26,109 bases of DNA from SG8-39 sp032125995 (lineage in GTDB: Bacteria > Pseudomonadota > Gammaproteobacteria > Burkholderiales > SG8-39), in contig JAQBBQ010000121.1 of NCBI GenBank assembly GCA_032125995.1, forward strand, positions 1-26,109, in the 5' to 3' direction. Below are positions 14,572 to 24,110 of the stretch, piece after piece. Positions within the stretch are counted from its first letter, which is position 1, and each line of letters opens with the position of its first letter. The notes under the pieces are model-generated. The model was not told the origin of the DNA. It saw nothing but the letters and a program-made list of their open reading frames with translations, and searched no databases. Both the position numbers and the translations under genes were made by a program.

Positions 14572-15839
14572 CAGCCGTACTTGCGCAAGTCTTCGATGAC
14601 CTTGCCGTCGTTCGGGAGACTGCCGGGCTCGAGAAGTTCGACCTCGCCGCGCAGCTTGGTGACGTCGCGGATCGACGCCACGATCGCCTCGACCAGCCCG
14701 GCCGGGCGATCGGCGGCCTCGCACTTGAGCGTCATGCGGTCATTGCCGGTCTCCCCCTCGACGACCAGGCGTGCCTTGAGCACCTCGCGATGCCGTCCGA
14801 GCACCGCGTTCACTTGTTTAGGCGTCACGAACAGGGCTCGCACCTTGGTGGTCTGGTCGGCGCGCCCCATCCAGCCCTTGATCCGGGTGTTGGTGCGGCC
14901 ACAGGGGCTTTGCCCGGACAACACGGCCGAAAGGTCGCCCGTGCCGAAACGGATCAGCGGATAGTCCTTGTTGAAGCTGGTGACGACGACCTCGCCGACC
15001 TCGCCCGCCGACACAAGGTCGCCGGTGCCTGGCCGCACGATCTCCACGATCAACTGCTCGTCCAGAATCATGCCCTCGTTCACGCCGCCGTCGGGATTCA
15101 GCGACTCGTAGGCAAGCAAACCGAGATCCGCAGTCGCATAGGATTGTGCGACGTGGATGCCGCGCGCGCGCATCGCTTCGCGCAGCGCAGGCGGCAGGTA
15201 TTCAGCACCCACATGAGCCTTTTTCAGGCAGGCGATGTCGATGGTCAGCTCGGCGGCCTTTTCGACGATCAGCTTGAGGAAGGATGGCGTGCCGACGAAG
15301 GCCACCGCGCCGAGGTCGCGGATCGTCGATACCTGCATCTCGGTCTGTCCGGTGCCGGTCGGCACGACCGTGCAACCGATCGCACGCACGCCCGATTCGA
15401 GCATCGAGCCCGCCGGCGTGAAGTGGTACGCAAAGGTGTTGACGACGAGGTCGCTGGCGCGGAATCCGCCCGCATAAAGCGCTCGCCCGGTGCGCCACCA
15501 GTCCTTTCCGGCGCCCTCGGGCTCGTAGAGCGGACCGGGGGAGATAAACAGCTTGTTCAGTTTCTCGATCGGCGTGGCATTGAGCCCACCGAGCGGCGGC
15601 AGCGCCCGCTGCAATTCGCCGAGGTCCGATTTGCGCGTCACCGGTAGTTTCGCCAGCGCCGCGCGCGAGTCGATTTGGCTTGCGACGATACCCTTCAGGA
15701 TGCGTTTGAATCCAGGGGCGCGGCGCTTTGCGTGCGCGATCTGCTTCGGCAGCGCGGCCATGAGCTGCGCCTCGCGCTCGTCCGGCGAGCGCGTCTCGAG
15801 CGCGTCGTAGTGTTCGGTGGCTGCGGTCGTTAGAGCCAT
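14571..15839 (-). CDS. Phenylacetate-CoA ligase family (PaaK-like) adenylate-forming protein with altered P-loop
   Basis: A 422-residue protein whose overall pattern follows phenylacetate-CoA ligases: an N-terminal helical part with KLPVTRKSDL, a central domain with YATADLG in the place of the adenine-binding motif, IRFGTGDLS as the ribose-binding Asp motif, and a C-terminal mini-domain with KGWMGRADQTTKVR and LFVTPKQV. The phosphate-binding loop, normally SSGTTGKPT, reads ISPGPLYEPEG (99-109) and lacks the usual Thr and Lys residues. The start codon lies inside the last codons of livF (10-base overlap), so translation is coupled to the transporter. The likely role is CoA activation of the imported acid, but the P-loop change leaves catalysis open. 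Confidence 0.82.
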   Translation of the reverse strand: MALTTAATEHYDALETRSPDEREAQLMAALPKQIAHAKRRAPGFKRILKGIVASQIDSRAALAKLPVTRKSDLGELQRALPPLGGLNATPIEKLNKLFISPGPLYEPEGAGKDWWRTGRALYAGGFRASDLVVNTFAYHFTPAGSMLESGVRAIGCTVVPTGTGQTEMQVSTIRDLGAVAFVGTPSFLKLIVEKAAELTIDIACLKKAHVGAEYLPPALREAMRARGIHVAQSYATADLGLLAYESLNPDGGVNEGMILDEQLIVEIVRPGTGDLVSAGEVGEVVVTSFNKDYPLIRFGTGDLSAVLSGQSPCGRTNTRIKGWMGRADQTTKVRALFVTPKQVNAVLGRHREVLKARLVVEGETGNDRMTLKCEAADRPAGLVEAIVASIRDVTKLRGEVELLEPGSLPNDGKVIEDLRKYG

Positions 15840-16654
15840 CGCTTACGGCGACGGTAGGACTTCACGTCGCGAAAGCTCTTGCGCTCGCCGGACGAAAACC
15901 CAAGGTAAAACTCCTTCACGTCCTCGTTCTGGGCGAGCGATTTGCCTTCGCCGTCCATCACGACGCGCCCGTTCTCGAGGATATAGCCGTAGTCGGCGAC
16001 CTTGAGCGCGACGTTCGTGTTTTGCTCGGCCAGCAGGATGCTCACGCCTTCCTTCTGGTTGAGCGTCTTCACGATTTCGAAGATCTCCTCGACGAGTTGC
16101 GGCGCGAGGCCCATCGACGGCTCGTCGAGGAGGATCATTTTCGGCGCCGCCATCAGCGCGCGGCCGATGGCGGTCATCTGCTGCTCGCCGCCCGAGGTAT
16201 AGCCCGCGAGCGACTTGCGGCGATCCTTCAGGCGCGGGAAGTAGCTGTAGACCTTCTCCAGCTCGGCGCGCAGGTCCGCGCCGCGCCGCGTGTACGCGCC
16301 GGTGAGCAGATTCTCGTCCACCGTCAGGTGCTGGAAGCAGTGGCGGCCCTCCATCACCTGGCATACGCCGCGGCGCACCAGTTCGGCCGGGTTGAGCTGG
16401 TCGATGCGTTCGCCGCGAAAGAAGATCTGGCCCTTGGTGACGTCGCCGCGTTCGGCGCGCAGCAGATTCGAGATCGATTTCAGGGTCGTCGACTTGCCCG
16501 CACCGTTGGCGCCGAGCAGCGCGACGATCTGGCCTTCCTCCACCCGGAGCGACACCCCCTTGAGCACGAGGATGACGTGGTCGTAGATGACCTCGACGTT
16601 ATTGACCGCGAGATAGGCCTGCGGCTGGGCGTCTGGCTTAAGAACGGCGGACAT
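15830..16654 (-). CDS. livF: Branched-chain amino acid-type ABC transporter ATP-binding protein (LivF)
   Basis: A 274-residue ATPase. Walker A is GANGAGKS (48-55), the Q-loop region is QVMEGRHCF, the signature is TSGGEQQM (a variant of LSGGQ), Walker B is MILLDEPS, and the switch region is LLAEQN. A 30-residue basic C-terminal tail (SSGERKSFRDVKSYRRR) goes beyond the roughly 235 residues of standard LivF. LivF pairs with LivG to energise the LivHM permease at the inner membrane. No Shine-Dalgarno sequence precedes the ATG; instead a strong terminator hairpin with a T tract ends 11 bases upstream. Its stop overlaps the PaaK-like start. Confidence 0.92.
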   Translation of the reverse strand: MSAVLKPDAQPQAYLAVNNVEVIYDHVILVLKGVSLRVEEGQIVALLGANGAGKSTTLKSISNLLRAERGDVTKGQIFFRGERIDQLNPAELVRRGVCQVMEGRHCFQHLTVDENLLTGAYTRRGADLRAELEKVYSYFPRLKDRRKSLAGYTSGGEQQMTAIGRALMAAPKMILLDEPSMGLAPQLVEEIFEIVKTLNQKEGVSILLAEQNTNVALKVADYGYILENGRVVMDGEGKSLAQNEDVKEFYLGFSSGERKSFRDVKSYRRRKRWL

Positions 16655-16665
16655 GGCTGATAAAT

Positions 16666-16700
16666 AAAAAAGGCGCGAAGGGGATGCCCCTCACGCCTTG
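16666..16700 (-). terminator. Rho-independent terminator between livK and livF
   Basis: Read on the minus strand, AAGGCGTGAGGGG and CCCCTTCGCGCCTT form a GC-rich stem with a CAT loop and one small mismatch or bulge, followed at once by six T. It starts 16 bases after the livK stop and ends 11 bases before the livF ATG. As livF and the PaaK-like gene have no obvious promoter of their own, it probably acts as a partial terminator that gives more solute-binding protein than ATPase. Confidence 0.8.
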
Positions 16701-16716
16701 GTTTACGACAATTGGC

Positions 16717-18033
16717 TCAGCAGTTGCGCGGGGTGATCCCGTGCTCCTTGGCGTACTTCGCCGCGGATTCCTCGATCATCGGGCGGACGATCGATTGGTC
16801 CGATGAGATCCAGTCCGTGATCACGATCCACTTGGCGCCGTCCCACTGCTGGAACTTCACCTGCCCGCCGCCCTCGTGATCCTTGCAGGATACCTTGAGC
16901 GCCTGCATGAAGCCGGTCGCGCCGAGCTTCTTCAGGTAGGCATCGCTGATGTCGAGGTTCTCGAGGCCCCAGCGCACCTGCTCGCCGGTCATCGACTTGC
17001 CCTTGCCGTACTTCGACTGCGCCTTGCGCACTGCCTCGACGGTCACAATGCCGAACACCACGCCGCGGTTGTAGTAGATCGAACCGACCCGACTCTGGTC
17101 CTCCATCTCGCCTTCGCCCTTGCCGTAGACGTTCTTCTTGATGGCCTGGACCACCGGGAAGTTGGCGCCCGAGACGTTGAAGCCGGCCGCGATGTAACCC
17201 TTGGCCGCGGCACCCGCCGGAATGACGTCCTCTTCCGCACCCGACCACCACACGCCGACGATCTTGTTGCGCGGGAATCCGGCACGCTGCGCCGCCTTAA
17301 GCGCCGTCGGGTTCATCACGCCCCAGCCGCGCAGGATCACCCAGTTCGGCTTGATCTGGCGAATCTGCAGCCATTGCGACTGCTGCTCGTTACCCGGGTG
17401 CGCCACCGCGATGTGCGTGACCTCGAAACCGTACTTTTTCGCCTGCACATCGAGCACGGGAATCGTCTCTTTGCCGTAGGCCGACAGGTGGTACAGGTTG
17501 ACGATCTTCTTGCCCTTCAGCTTGCTCATCCCGCCTTCTTTCTGGCCGATGAACTTGATCTTCGCCGTGCTCTGCGACCAGTAGGTCGTCATCAGCGGGA
17601 AGATGTAGGGGAAGACGCGGCCGTCAGCGGCGTCGGTACGGCCGTAGCCGATCGAGACGATGGGGATCTTGTCCGCGGTGCCTTTCTCGATCAGCGAGTA
17701 GGTAATCCCGGTCGACAGCGGGTGGATCATCGTGGCGCCGGTCGGCGGGTGCTTCTTCGAGCGCTCATAGCACTCGACGCCCTTCCCGGTGTTGTATTCG
17801 GTCTCGCACTTCTCCCAAGTGATCTTGACGCCGTTGATGCCGCCGTCGCGGTTGTTGATCATCTTGAAGTAGTCGAGCATGCCGCCCGCGATGCCGGTTC
17901 CGCCCGGCGCATAGGGTCCGACCCAGTAGAAGTTGGCCGGAACGAACTGCTCGTTTTTCTGCGCCGACGCCGTGCCGGTATAGGCGGCCGCCGTGAGCGC
18001 CATGCATGCCAATGCCAAGGTAGTGCGTTTCAT
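16717..18033 (-). CDS. livK: Liv-type ABC transporter periplasmic substrate-binding protein
   Basis: A 438-residue periplasmic binding protein of the peripla_BP_6/LivK family. A Sec signal peptide covers residues 1-24 (basic MKR start, hydrophobic core, cleavage after ASA). The mature start reads ANFYWVGPYAPGGTGIAGG, followed by segments typical of the two-lobe Leu/Ile/Val-binding fold (FKMINNRDGGINGVKITW). It is longer than E. coli LivK, like the binding proteins of aromatic-acid and amide-type Liv systems. The ATG at 18033 has GGAGGAGG upstream; longer upstream readings are not signal-like. A promoter candidate lies 56 bases upstream and a terminator follows, so this gene may be transcribed separately at a high level. 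Confidence 0.92.
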   Translation of the reverse strand: MKRTTLALACMALTAAAYTGTASAQKNEQFVPANFYWVGPYAPGGTGIAGGMLDYFKMINNRDGGINGVKITWEKCETEYNTGKGVECYERSKKHPPTGATMIHPLSTGITYSLIEKGTADKIPIVSIGYGRTDAADGRVFPYIFPLMTTYWSQSTAKIKFIGQKEGGMSKLKGKKIVNLYHLSAYGKETIPVLDVQAKKYGFEVTHIAVAHPGNEQQSQWLQIRQIKPNWVILRGWGVMNPTALKAAQRAGFPRNKIVGVWWSGAEEDVIPAGAAAKGYIAAGFNVSGANFPVVQAIKKNVYGKGEGEMEDQSRVGSIYYNRGVVFGIVTVEAVRKAQSKYGKGKSMTGEQVRWGLENLDISDAYLKKLGATGFMQALKVSCKDHEGGGQVKFQQWDGAKWIVITDWISSDQSIVRPMIEESAAKYAKEHGITPRNC

Positions 18034-18088
18034 CGTTGGTCCTCCTCCGTGACCGCCGTGGGGGTCTGTTTCAGATAGCGGAACGCCG

Positions 18089-18116
18089 AGTATAGCCACA
18101 ACGGCCGGGGTGTCCA
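18089..18116 (-). promoter_or_regulatory. Candidate sigma-70 promoter for livK
   Basis: On the minus strand TGGACA (18116-18111) and TATACT (18094-18089) are separated by 16 bases. Each hexamer matches the sigma-70 consensus at five of six positions. It lies in the 117-base gap between livM and livK, about 56 bases before the livK start. Matching boxes this good are uncommon in such GC-rich DNA. Confidence 0.55.
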
Positions 18117-18150
18117 GTACGCCCGCTTCCGCCATCCGGGCCCGGTTTCC

Positions 18151-19227
18151 TCAATGCGGGAATGGCCATAGCCGCAGCTTTTCCTTCGCAATCTGCCACA
18201 GCCGCGCCAGACCCTGCGGTTCGACGATCAGAAAAAATATGATCAAGCTGCCGAAGATCATCGTTTCGACGTTCGACAGCACGGCGTGGGAGATTTCGAC
18301 GTCGAAGGAGTGGTTCACCCATGTAAACATCAGGTTCATGAAGGTGGGCAGCAGCGTAATGAACGCCGCGCCCAGGAACGAGCCCAGAATCGACCCCACG
18401 CCGCCGATGATGATCATGAACAGCACGCGGAATGAAAGATCCAGCGTGAACGCCTCGGGTTCGACGGTACCGAGGTAGCAGAACGCATACAGTGCGCCCG
18501 CGACGCCGCAGTAGAACGAACTGATCGCGAAGGCGAGCAGCTTGGTCTTCATCATTGGAATGCCGATGACGCTTGCGGCGACGTCCATGTCGCGCACCGC
18601 CATGAAGGCGCGCCCGGTCTCGCTGCGCACGAGGTTTTTGGCCGCCAGCGCCATCACCGTCACAATCGCGAGCGTCAGCAGGTACTTGCTGCGCGGCGAC
18701 ACGAATTCGAAGCCGAGGATTACCATCTTCGGCGAGGCAATGACGCCTGAAGGACTGTTGTTTGAAAACCAGCCCACCGTGATCAGCAGCCAGAGCACGA
18801 AGAACTGGCAGGCGAGCGTCGCCACCGCGAGATAAAACCCGCGGATGCGAAGGCTCGGCAGCCCGAACGCGACGCCGACTGCCGCCGCGCAGAGGCCGGC
18901 GAGGATGAACGATCCGAGCACCGGCATCCCGGGAATGCGAATTTCGAAGTTGTAGGCCATGAACGCACCCACGGCCATGAACGCGGCGGTGCCAAGCGAC
19001 AGCTGTCCAGCGTAACCCGTGAGGATGTTAAGCCCGAGCGCGGCGAGCGAAAGGATCAGGAGCGGCGTCAGGATGGACGCCAGCCAGTACTGGTTGCCGA
19101 CCAGCGGGATCACCACGAACGCGACGACGAGCAGCAATCCGACGCCGATCCGGTCCTGCAGGATCGGAAAGATCTGCATATCCTGCGCGTAGGTGGAACT
19201 GAATTGGCCGGCTTCACGGTAGAGCAT
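18151..19227 (-). CDS. livM: Branched-chain amino acid-type ABC transporter permease (LivM)
   Basis: A 358-residue inner-membrane permease. A hydrophilic N-terminal segment of about 27 residues is followed by several hydrophobic helices. The signature LNILTGYAGQLSLGTAAFM lies near residues 66-84, and the cytoplasmic coupling loop GRAFMAVRDMDVAASVIGIP is in the middle. A GGVGSILGSFLGAAF motif near the C-terminus is typical of LivM. The ATG at 19227 has AAGGTG nearby. It forms the membrane channel with LivH. The gene lies downstream of livH across a 166-base gap filled by a tandem repeat, an unusual interruption in an otherwise tightly packed operon. Confidence 0.93.
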   Translation of the reverse strand: MLYREAGQFSSTYAQDMQIFPILQDRIGVGLLLVVAFVVIPLVGNQYWLASILTPLLILSLAALGLNILTGYAGQLSLGTAAFMAVGAFMAYNFEIRIPGMPVLGSFILAGLCAAAVGVAFGLPSLRIRGFYLAVATLACQFFVLWLLITVGWFSNNSPSGVIASPKMVILGFEFVSPRSKYLLTLAIVTVMALAAKNLVRSETGRAFMAVRDMDVAASVIGIPMMKTKLLAFAISSFYCGVAGALYAFCYLGTVEPEAFTLDLSFRVLFMIIIGGVGSILGSFLGAAFITLLPTFMNLMFTWVNHSFDVEISHAVLSNVETMIFGSLIIFFLIVEPQGLARLWQIAKEKLRLWPFPH

Positions 19228-19252
19228 GGCTACACCTTGTCTCTGATTTTTT

Positions 19253-19416
19253 AGTTTCGACTCACGTTAGCTTTGCGAACGTGCGTCTTCACTGGAAGAT
19301 CATTGATCGCGTCATACGCGATCAATGATTTTTTAGTTCCGACTCACGTTAGCTTCGCGAACGTGAGTCTTCACTGAAAAAGCATCTCCCTCGTTACACT
19401 CGGTCAATGATTTTTT
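19253..19416 (-). repeat. 82-bp tandem duplication including the 3' end of livH
   Basis: Two 82-base units lie head to tail (19416-19335 and 19334-19253 on the minus strand), and a third copy begins with AAAAAATCA at 19252 and then stops matching. The units differ mainly in a block of about 25 bases. Each opens with the codons for K-I-I-D-R-V-stop: the first is the real end of livH (TAA), the second the same peptide with synonymous changes and TGA. Each also carries a 29-base element with 10-bp inverted arms GACTCACGTT/AACGTGAGTC (19341-19369 perfect; 19259-19287 one mismatch). Confidence 0.85.
19299..19334 (+). terminator. Perfect 14-bp hairpin with T tract inside the livH-livM repeat
   Basis: Arms ATCATTGATCGCGT (19299-19312) and ACGCGATCAATGAT (19316-19329) enclose a CAT loop and are followed on the plus strand by five T. 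It therefore has the form of an intrinsic terminator for antisense (plus-strand) transcription. On the minus strand, the sense of the operon, the hairpin is preceded by A's and has no T tract, so it would act only as an RNA stem between livH and livM. Confidence 0.5.
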
Positions 19417-20293
19417 CGCCGAACAGCCCCTGCGGACGGAACAGCAGGAACACCAAGGCAAGCACATAGGCAAACCAGGACTCGATGCCGCCCCCAACGT
19501 AGGGCCCGAGGTAGACCTCGGCAAGCTTCTCGGAGGCGCCGATGATCAGGCCGCCGACGATCGCGCCCATCACCGACTCGAATCCGCCCAGGATCAGCAC
19601 CGGCAGCGCCTTCAGCGCGATGAAGGTTATCGCGTACTGCACGCCGTTGCGCGCGCCCCACATCAGGCCAGCCACCAGCGCGACGAATCCGGCCACCGCC
19701 CACACGATCGCCCAGATGTGCTTGAGCGGAATGCCAACCGCCATCGCGGCCTGATGATCGTCCGCCACCGCCCTCAGCGCGCGCCCGATGCGCGTGTACT
19801 GGAAGAAAAGCGCGAGCGACGCGACGAGGATTCCGGCCACACCGGCGGCGAAGATTTCGAGCTGGCTGATGTTCATGCTCGCGTTCTGCGACAGCCACTC
19901 GATCGGAATGTCCGGAAAACCGAGTTCCAACGCATGCGGCTGCGAACCCCAGACCAGCTGCGAAAAGCCCTCAATGAAAAAGGTGAGCCCGATCGTCGCC
20001 ATGAACAAGGTGATCGGCGCCTGGTTGACGAGCGGCCGGAGCACCACCTTCTCGGTGAGAACGGCGAGCACCACCATGGCCGCCAAGCTCGCAGCGAGCG
20101 CGAGCCACCACGGCCAGCCCCGCTCGAGGAGCGAGACGCAGGTCAGCGCAGCGAAGAACACCATCGCGCCCTGTGCGAAGTTGAACACGCCCGACGCCTT
20201 GTAAATGAGCACGAAGCCGAGCGCCACCAGCGAATACATGACCCCGGCGAGCAGGCCGCCGATCAGCACTTCGAAAAAGAACGCGACGTCCAT
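19394..20293 (-). CDS. livH: Branched-chain amino acid-type ABC transporter permease (LivH)
   Basis: A 299-residue inner-membrane permease. The N-terminal helix is followed by the family signature LIYKASGVFNFAQGAM (29-44). Further hydrophobic helices follow, with the coupling loop GRALRAVADDHQAAMAVGIP and the C-terminal FLLFRPQGLFGEK common to LivH proteins. The chosen ATG at 20293 matches the family N-terminus; the open frame continues upstream into livG without a plausible start. The last codons (KIIDRV) lie inside a tandem repeat that is copied downstream. It pairs with LivM and lies ten bases after the livG stop. Confidence 0.93.
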   Translation of the reverse strand: MDVAFFFEVLIGGLLAGVMYSLVALGFVLIYKASGVFNFAQGAMVFFAALTCVSLLERGWPWWLALAASLAAMVVLAVLTEKVVLRPLVNQAPITLFMATIGLTFFIEGFSQLVWGSQPHALELGFPDIPIEWLSQNASMNISQLEIFAAGVAGILVASLALFFQYTRIGRALRAVADDHQAAMAVGIPLKHIWAIVWAVAGFVALVAGLMWGARNGVQYAITFIALKALPVLILGGFESVMGAIVGGLIIGASEKLAEVYLGPYVGGGIESWFAYVLALVFLLFRPQGLFGEKIIDRV

Positions 20294-20303
20294 GGATCGC
20301 TCG

Positions 20304-21113
20304 CTAGTGGGACACGCCGAGGTAGGCGTCGATGACGGCCGGGACCGCGCGTACCTCGTTCGGCGTACCGTCGCCAATCTTGCGCCCGTAATCGAGCACC
20401 ACGACGCGGTCGGAAATATCCATCACCACGCCCATGTCGTGCTCGATCAACACAATCGTGGTGCCGTAGTGGTCGTTGACGTCGAGGACAAAGCGGCACA
20501 TGTCCTGCTTTTCCTCCATGTTCATTCCGGCCATCGGCTCATCGAGCAGCAGGATCGTCGGCTCGGCGGCGAGCGCGCGCGCGAGTTCGACCCGCTTCTG
20601 CAGTCCGTAGGGCAGCCGCCCCACCGGCGTCTTGCGGATGTGCTGGATCTCGAGAAAATCGATGATCTCCTCGACCGCGTGCCGGTGCGCCAGCTCCTCG
20701 CGCCGCGCAGGTCCCCACCACAGCGCCTGCTGCAGAAAATTCGAGCGCATCTTGAGGTTGCGCCCGGTGAGGATGTTGTCGAGCACCGTCATGCCCCTGA
20801 ACAGCGCGATGTTCTGGAAGGTGCGCGCGATGCCCATCTCGGCCGCCTCGTGCGAATCCATGTCGTGAAATTCGCGCCCGCGCAGGCGGATGGTCCCCTT
20901 CTGGGCGTGATAAACGCCGTTCAGCACGTTCAGCATGGAACTCTTGCCCGCGCCGTTCGGGCCGATGATCGCGCGGACCTCGTGCTCGCGCACGTCGAAC
21001 GAAACCTCGGTGAGCGCGTTCACGCCGCCGAAGGCGAGCGACACGTTCTCGACCGACAGGATCACCTCGCCGACCGGGTAGCCGCGCGGGTGCTGGTGGA
21101 GCTCTAGCGTCAT
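20304..21113 (-). CDS. livG: Branched-chain amino acid-type ABC transporter ATP-binding protein (LivG)
   Basis: A 269-residue ATPase. Walker A is GPNGAGKS (51-58), the region IARTFQNIALFRGMTVLDN holds the Q-loop, the degenerate signature LPYGLQKRVELARAL is typical of LivG, Walker B is TILLLDEPMAGM, and the switch His is in VLIEHDMGVVMDISDRVVVLDYG. The C-terminal VPAVIDAYLGV closes the family pattern. It lies 18 bases downstream of the acyl-CoA synthetase stop, in the same operon. It hydrolyses ATP with LivF on the cytoplasmic face of LivHM. Confidence 0.94.
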   Translation of the reverse strand: MTLELHQHPRGYPVGEVILSVENVSLAFGGVNALTEVSFDVREHEVRAIIGPNGAGKSSMLNVLNGVYHAQKGTIRLRGREFHDMDSHEAAEMGIARTFQNIALFRGMTVLDNILTGRNLKMRSNFLQQALWWGPARREELAHRHAVEEIIDFLEIQHIRKTPVGRLPYGLQKRVELARALAAEPTILLLDEPMAGMNMEEKQDMCRFVLDVNDHYGTTIVLIEHDMGVVMDISDRVVVLDYGRKIGDGTPNEVRAVPAVIDAYLGVSH

Positions 21114-21131
21114 GCCGCCGGATCGCGCCTG

Positions 21132-23108
<1,977 letters not shown>

Positions 23109-23297
23109 CGGTCGGTCTCCTCCTCAAGAATCCCACGGGGTCGGCCGACCTAGAGCCGACCAGACGAGGAAAGGATTCTCACATAGATTCCGCATCCTGC
23201 GAACCTATGCGGGATCAAGAACGTCCCGCTCAGGCCCGCGGTTTTGCCCGCTTTCTCCGGGTCGGCGACAATCTCCGCTCGCCCGCGACCCCCGACG
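23109..23297. promoter_or_regulatory. Divergent intergenic region with a 12-bp perfect palindrome
   Basis: This 189-base gap separates the liv operon (minus) from the enoyl-CoA hydratase operon (plus). It holds the perfect palindrome GGTCGGCCGACC (23139-23150), a further GCCGACC half-site nine bases downstream of its first half, and a second inverted repeat (CCGCAT with ATGCGG, about 23190-23212). The palindrome lies about 30 bases before the acyl-CoA synthetase start, where it could act as an operator. I could not place convincing -35/-10 pairs. Confidence 0.4.
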
Positions 23298-24110
23298 ATG
23301 ACCCACGCAGCCGACCCAGCCGACCCCGCCACCGAAGGCCGCATCACGCTCGAGCAGCGCGGCGCCGTCGCGCTCATCGGCATCGATCGACCGAAGAAGC
23401 TGAACGGCTTTACGCCCGCGATGATGCGCGCGCTGGCGGACGCGTTCAGCACGCTCGAGCGCGACGCCGATACCCGGGTCGGGGTGCTGTTCGCGCACGG
23501 CGCGAATTTCACCGCCGGCCTGCAACTCGACCTCTTCGCACCCATGATGCGGCGCGGTGATTCGATGATCCCCGCGGACGCGATCGATCCGCTCGGACTG
23601 CGCGATCCAATGCGCACCAAGCCGGTGGTCTGCGCGGTACAGGGTATTTGTTTTACGCTCGGCATCGAGCTGATGCTCGCGCAGGACATTGTCGTCGCCG
23701 CCGACGACTGCCGCTTCGCGCAGATCGAGGTCAAGCGCGGCGTCATCCCCACGGGCGGCGCGACCATGCGTTTCGTCGAGCGTGCCGGCTGGGGCAACGC
23801 GCAGCGCTACCTGCTCACCGGCGACGAGTTCGGCGCAGCCGAAGCGTTCCGCCTCGGCTTCGTGCAGGACGTGGTGCCCGCGGGACGCCAACTCGAGCGT
23901 GCGCTCGAGATCGCGCAGACCATCGCCGAACAGGCGCCGCTCGCGGTGCGTGCCTCGCTCGCCTCGTCGCGGCGCTACGCCGAGCACGGGCCGCTCGGCA
24001 TGAAGGCCGACATGGAGGCCGTGCAGCGCAGGCTCGCCATGAGCGAGGACGCCGCCGAGGGCGTGCGTTCCTTCGTCGAGCGCCGCAAAGGGCGCTTCGC
24101 GGGCAAATGA
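23298..24110 (+). CDS. Enoyl-CoA hydratase/isomerase family (crotonase) protein
   Basis: A 270-residue crotonase-fold protein. The first oxyanion segment FAHGANFTAGLQLD (66-79) and the second GICFTLGIELMLAQDI (116-131) are present. Both glutamates equivalent to the hydratase pair appear as Glu124 and Glu144 (QIEVKRGVIPTGGAT). Hydration of 2-enoyl-CoA is therefore plausible. I chose the ATG at 23298 because the frame upstream has no family similarity. The stop overlaps the start of the thioesterase (ATGA). It could hydrate a CoA ester made by the divergent synthetase, or serve as the missing 3-methylglutaconyl-CoA hydratase; the latter is untested and the sequence is not clearly LiuC. Confidence 0.9.
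   Translation: MTHAADPADPATEGRITLEQRGAVALIGIDRPKKLNGFTPAMMRALADAFSTLERDADTRVGVLFAHGANFTAGLQLDLFAPMMRRGDSMIPADAIDPLGLRDPMRTKPVVCAVQGICFTLGIELMLAQDIVVAADDCRFAQIEVKRGVIPTGGATMRFVERAGWGNAQRYLLTGDEFGAAEAFRLGFVQDVVPAGRQLERALEIAQTIAEQAPLAVRASLASSRRYAEHGPLGMKADMEAVQRRLAMSEDAAEGVRSFVERRKGRFAGK

Noticed and set aside
16876..18078. A 400-codon open frame on the plus strand opposite livK
   Set aside because: Antisense shadow of a complete binding-protein gene with signal peptide; no motif in the opposite reading.
19299..19334. The 14-bp hairpin plus T tract as the terminator of livH
   Set aside because: The T tract follows the hairpin only on the plus strand, opposite to livH transcription, so it cannot terminate livH as an intrinsic terminator.
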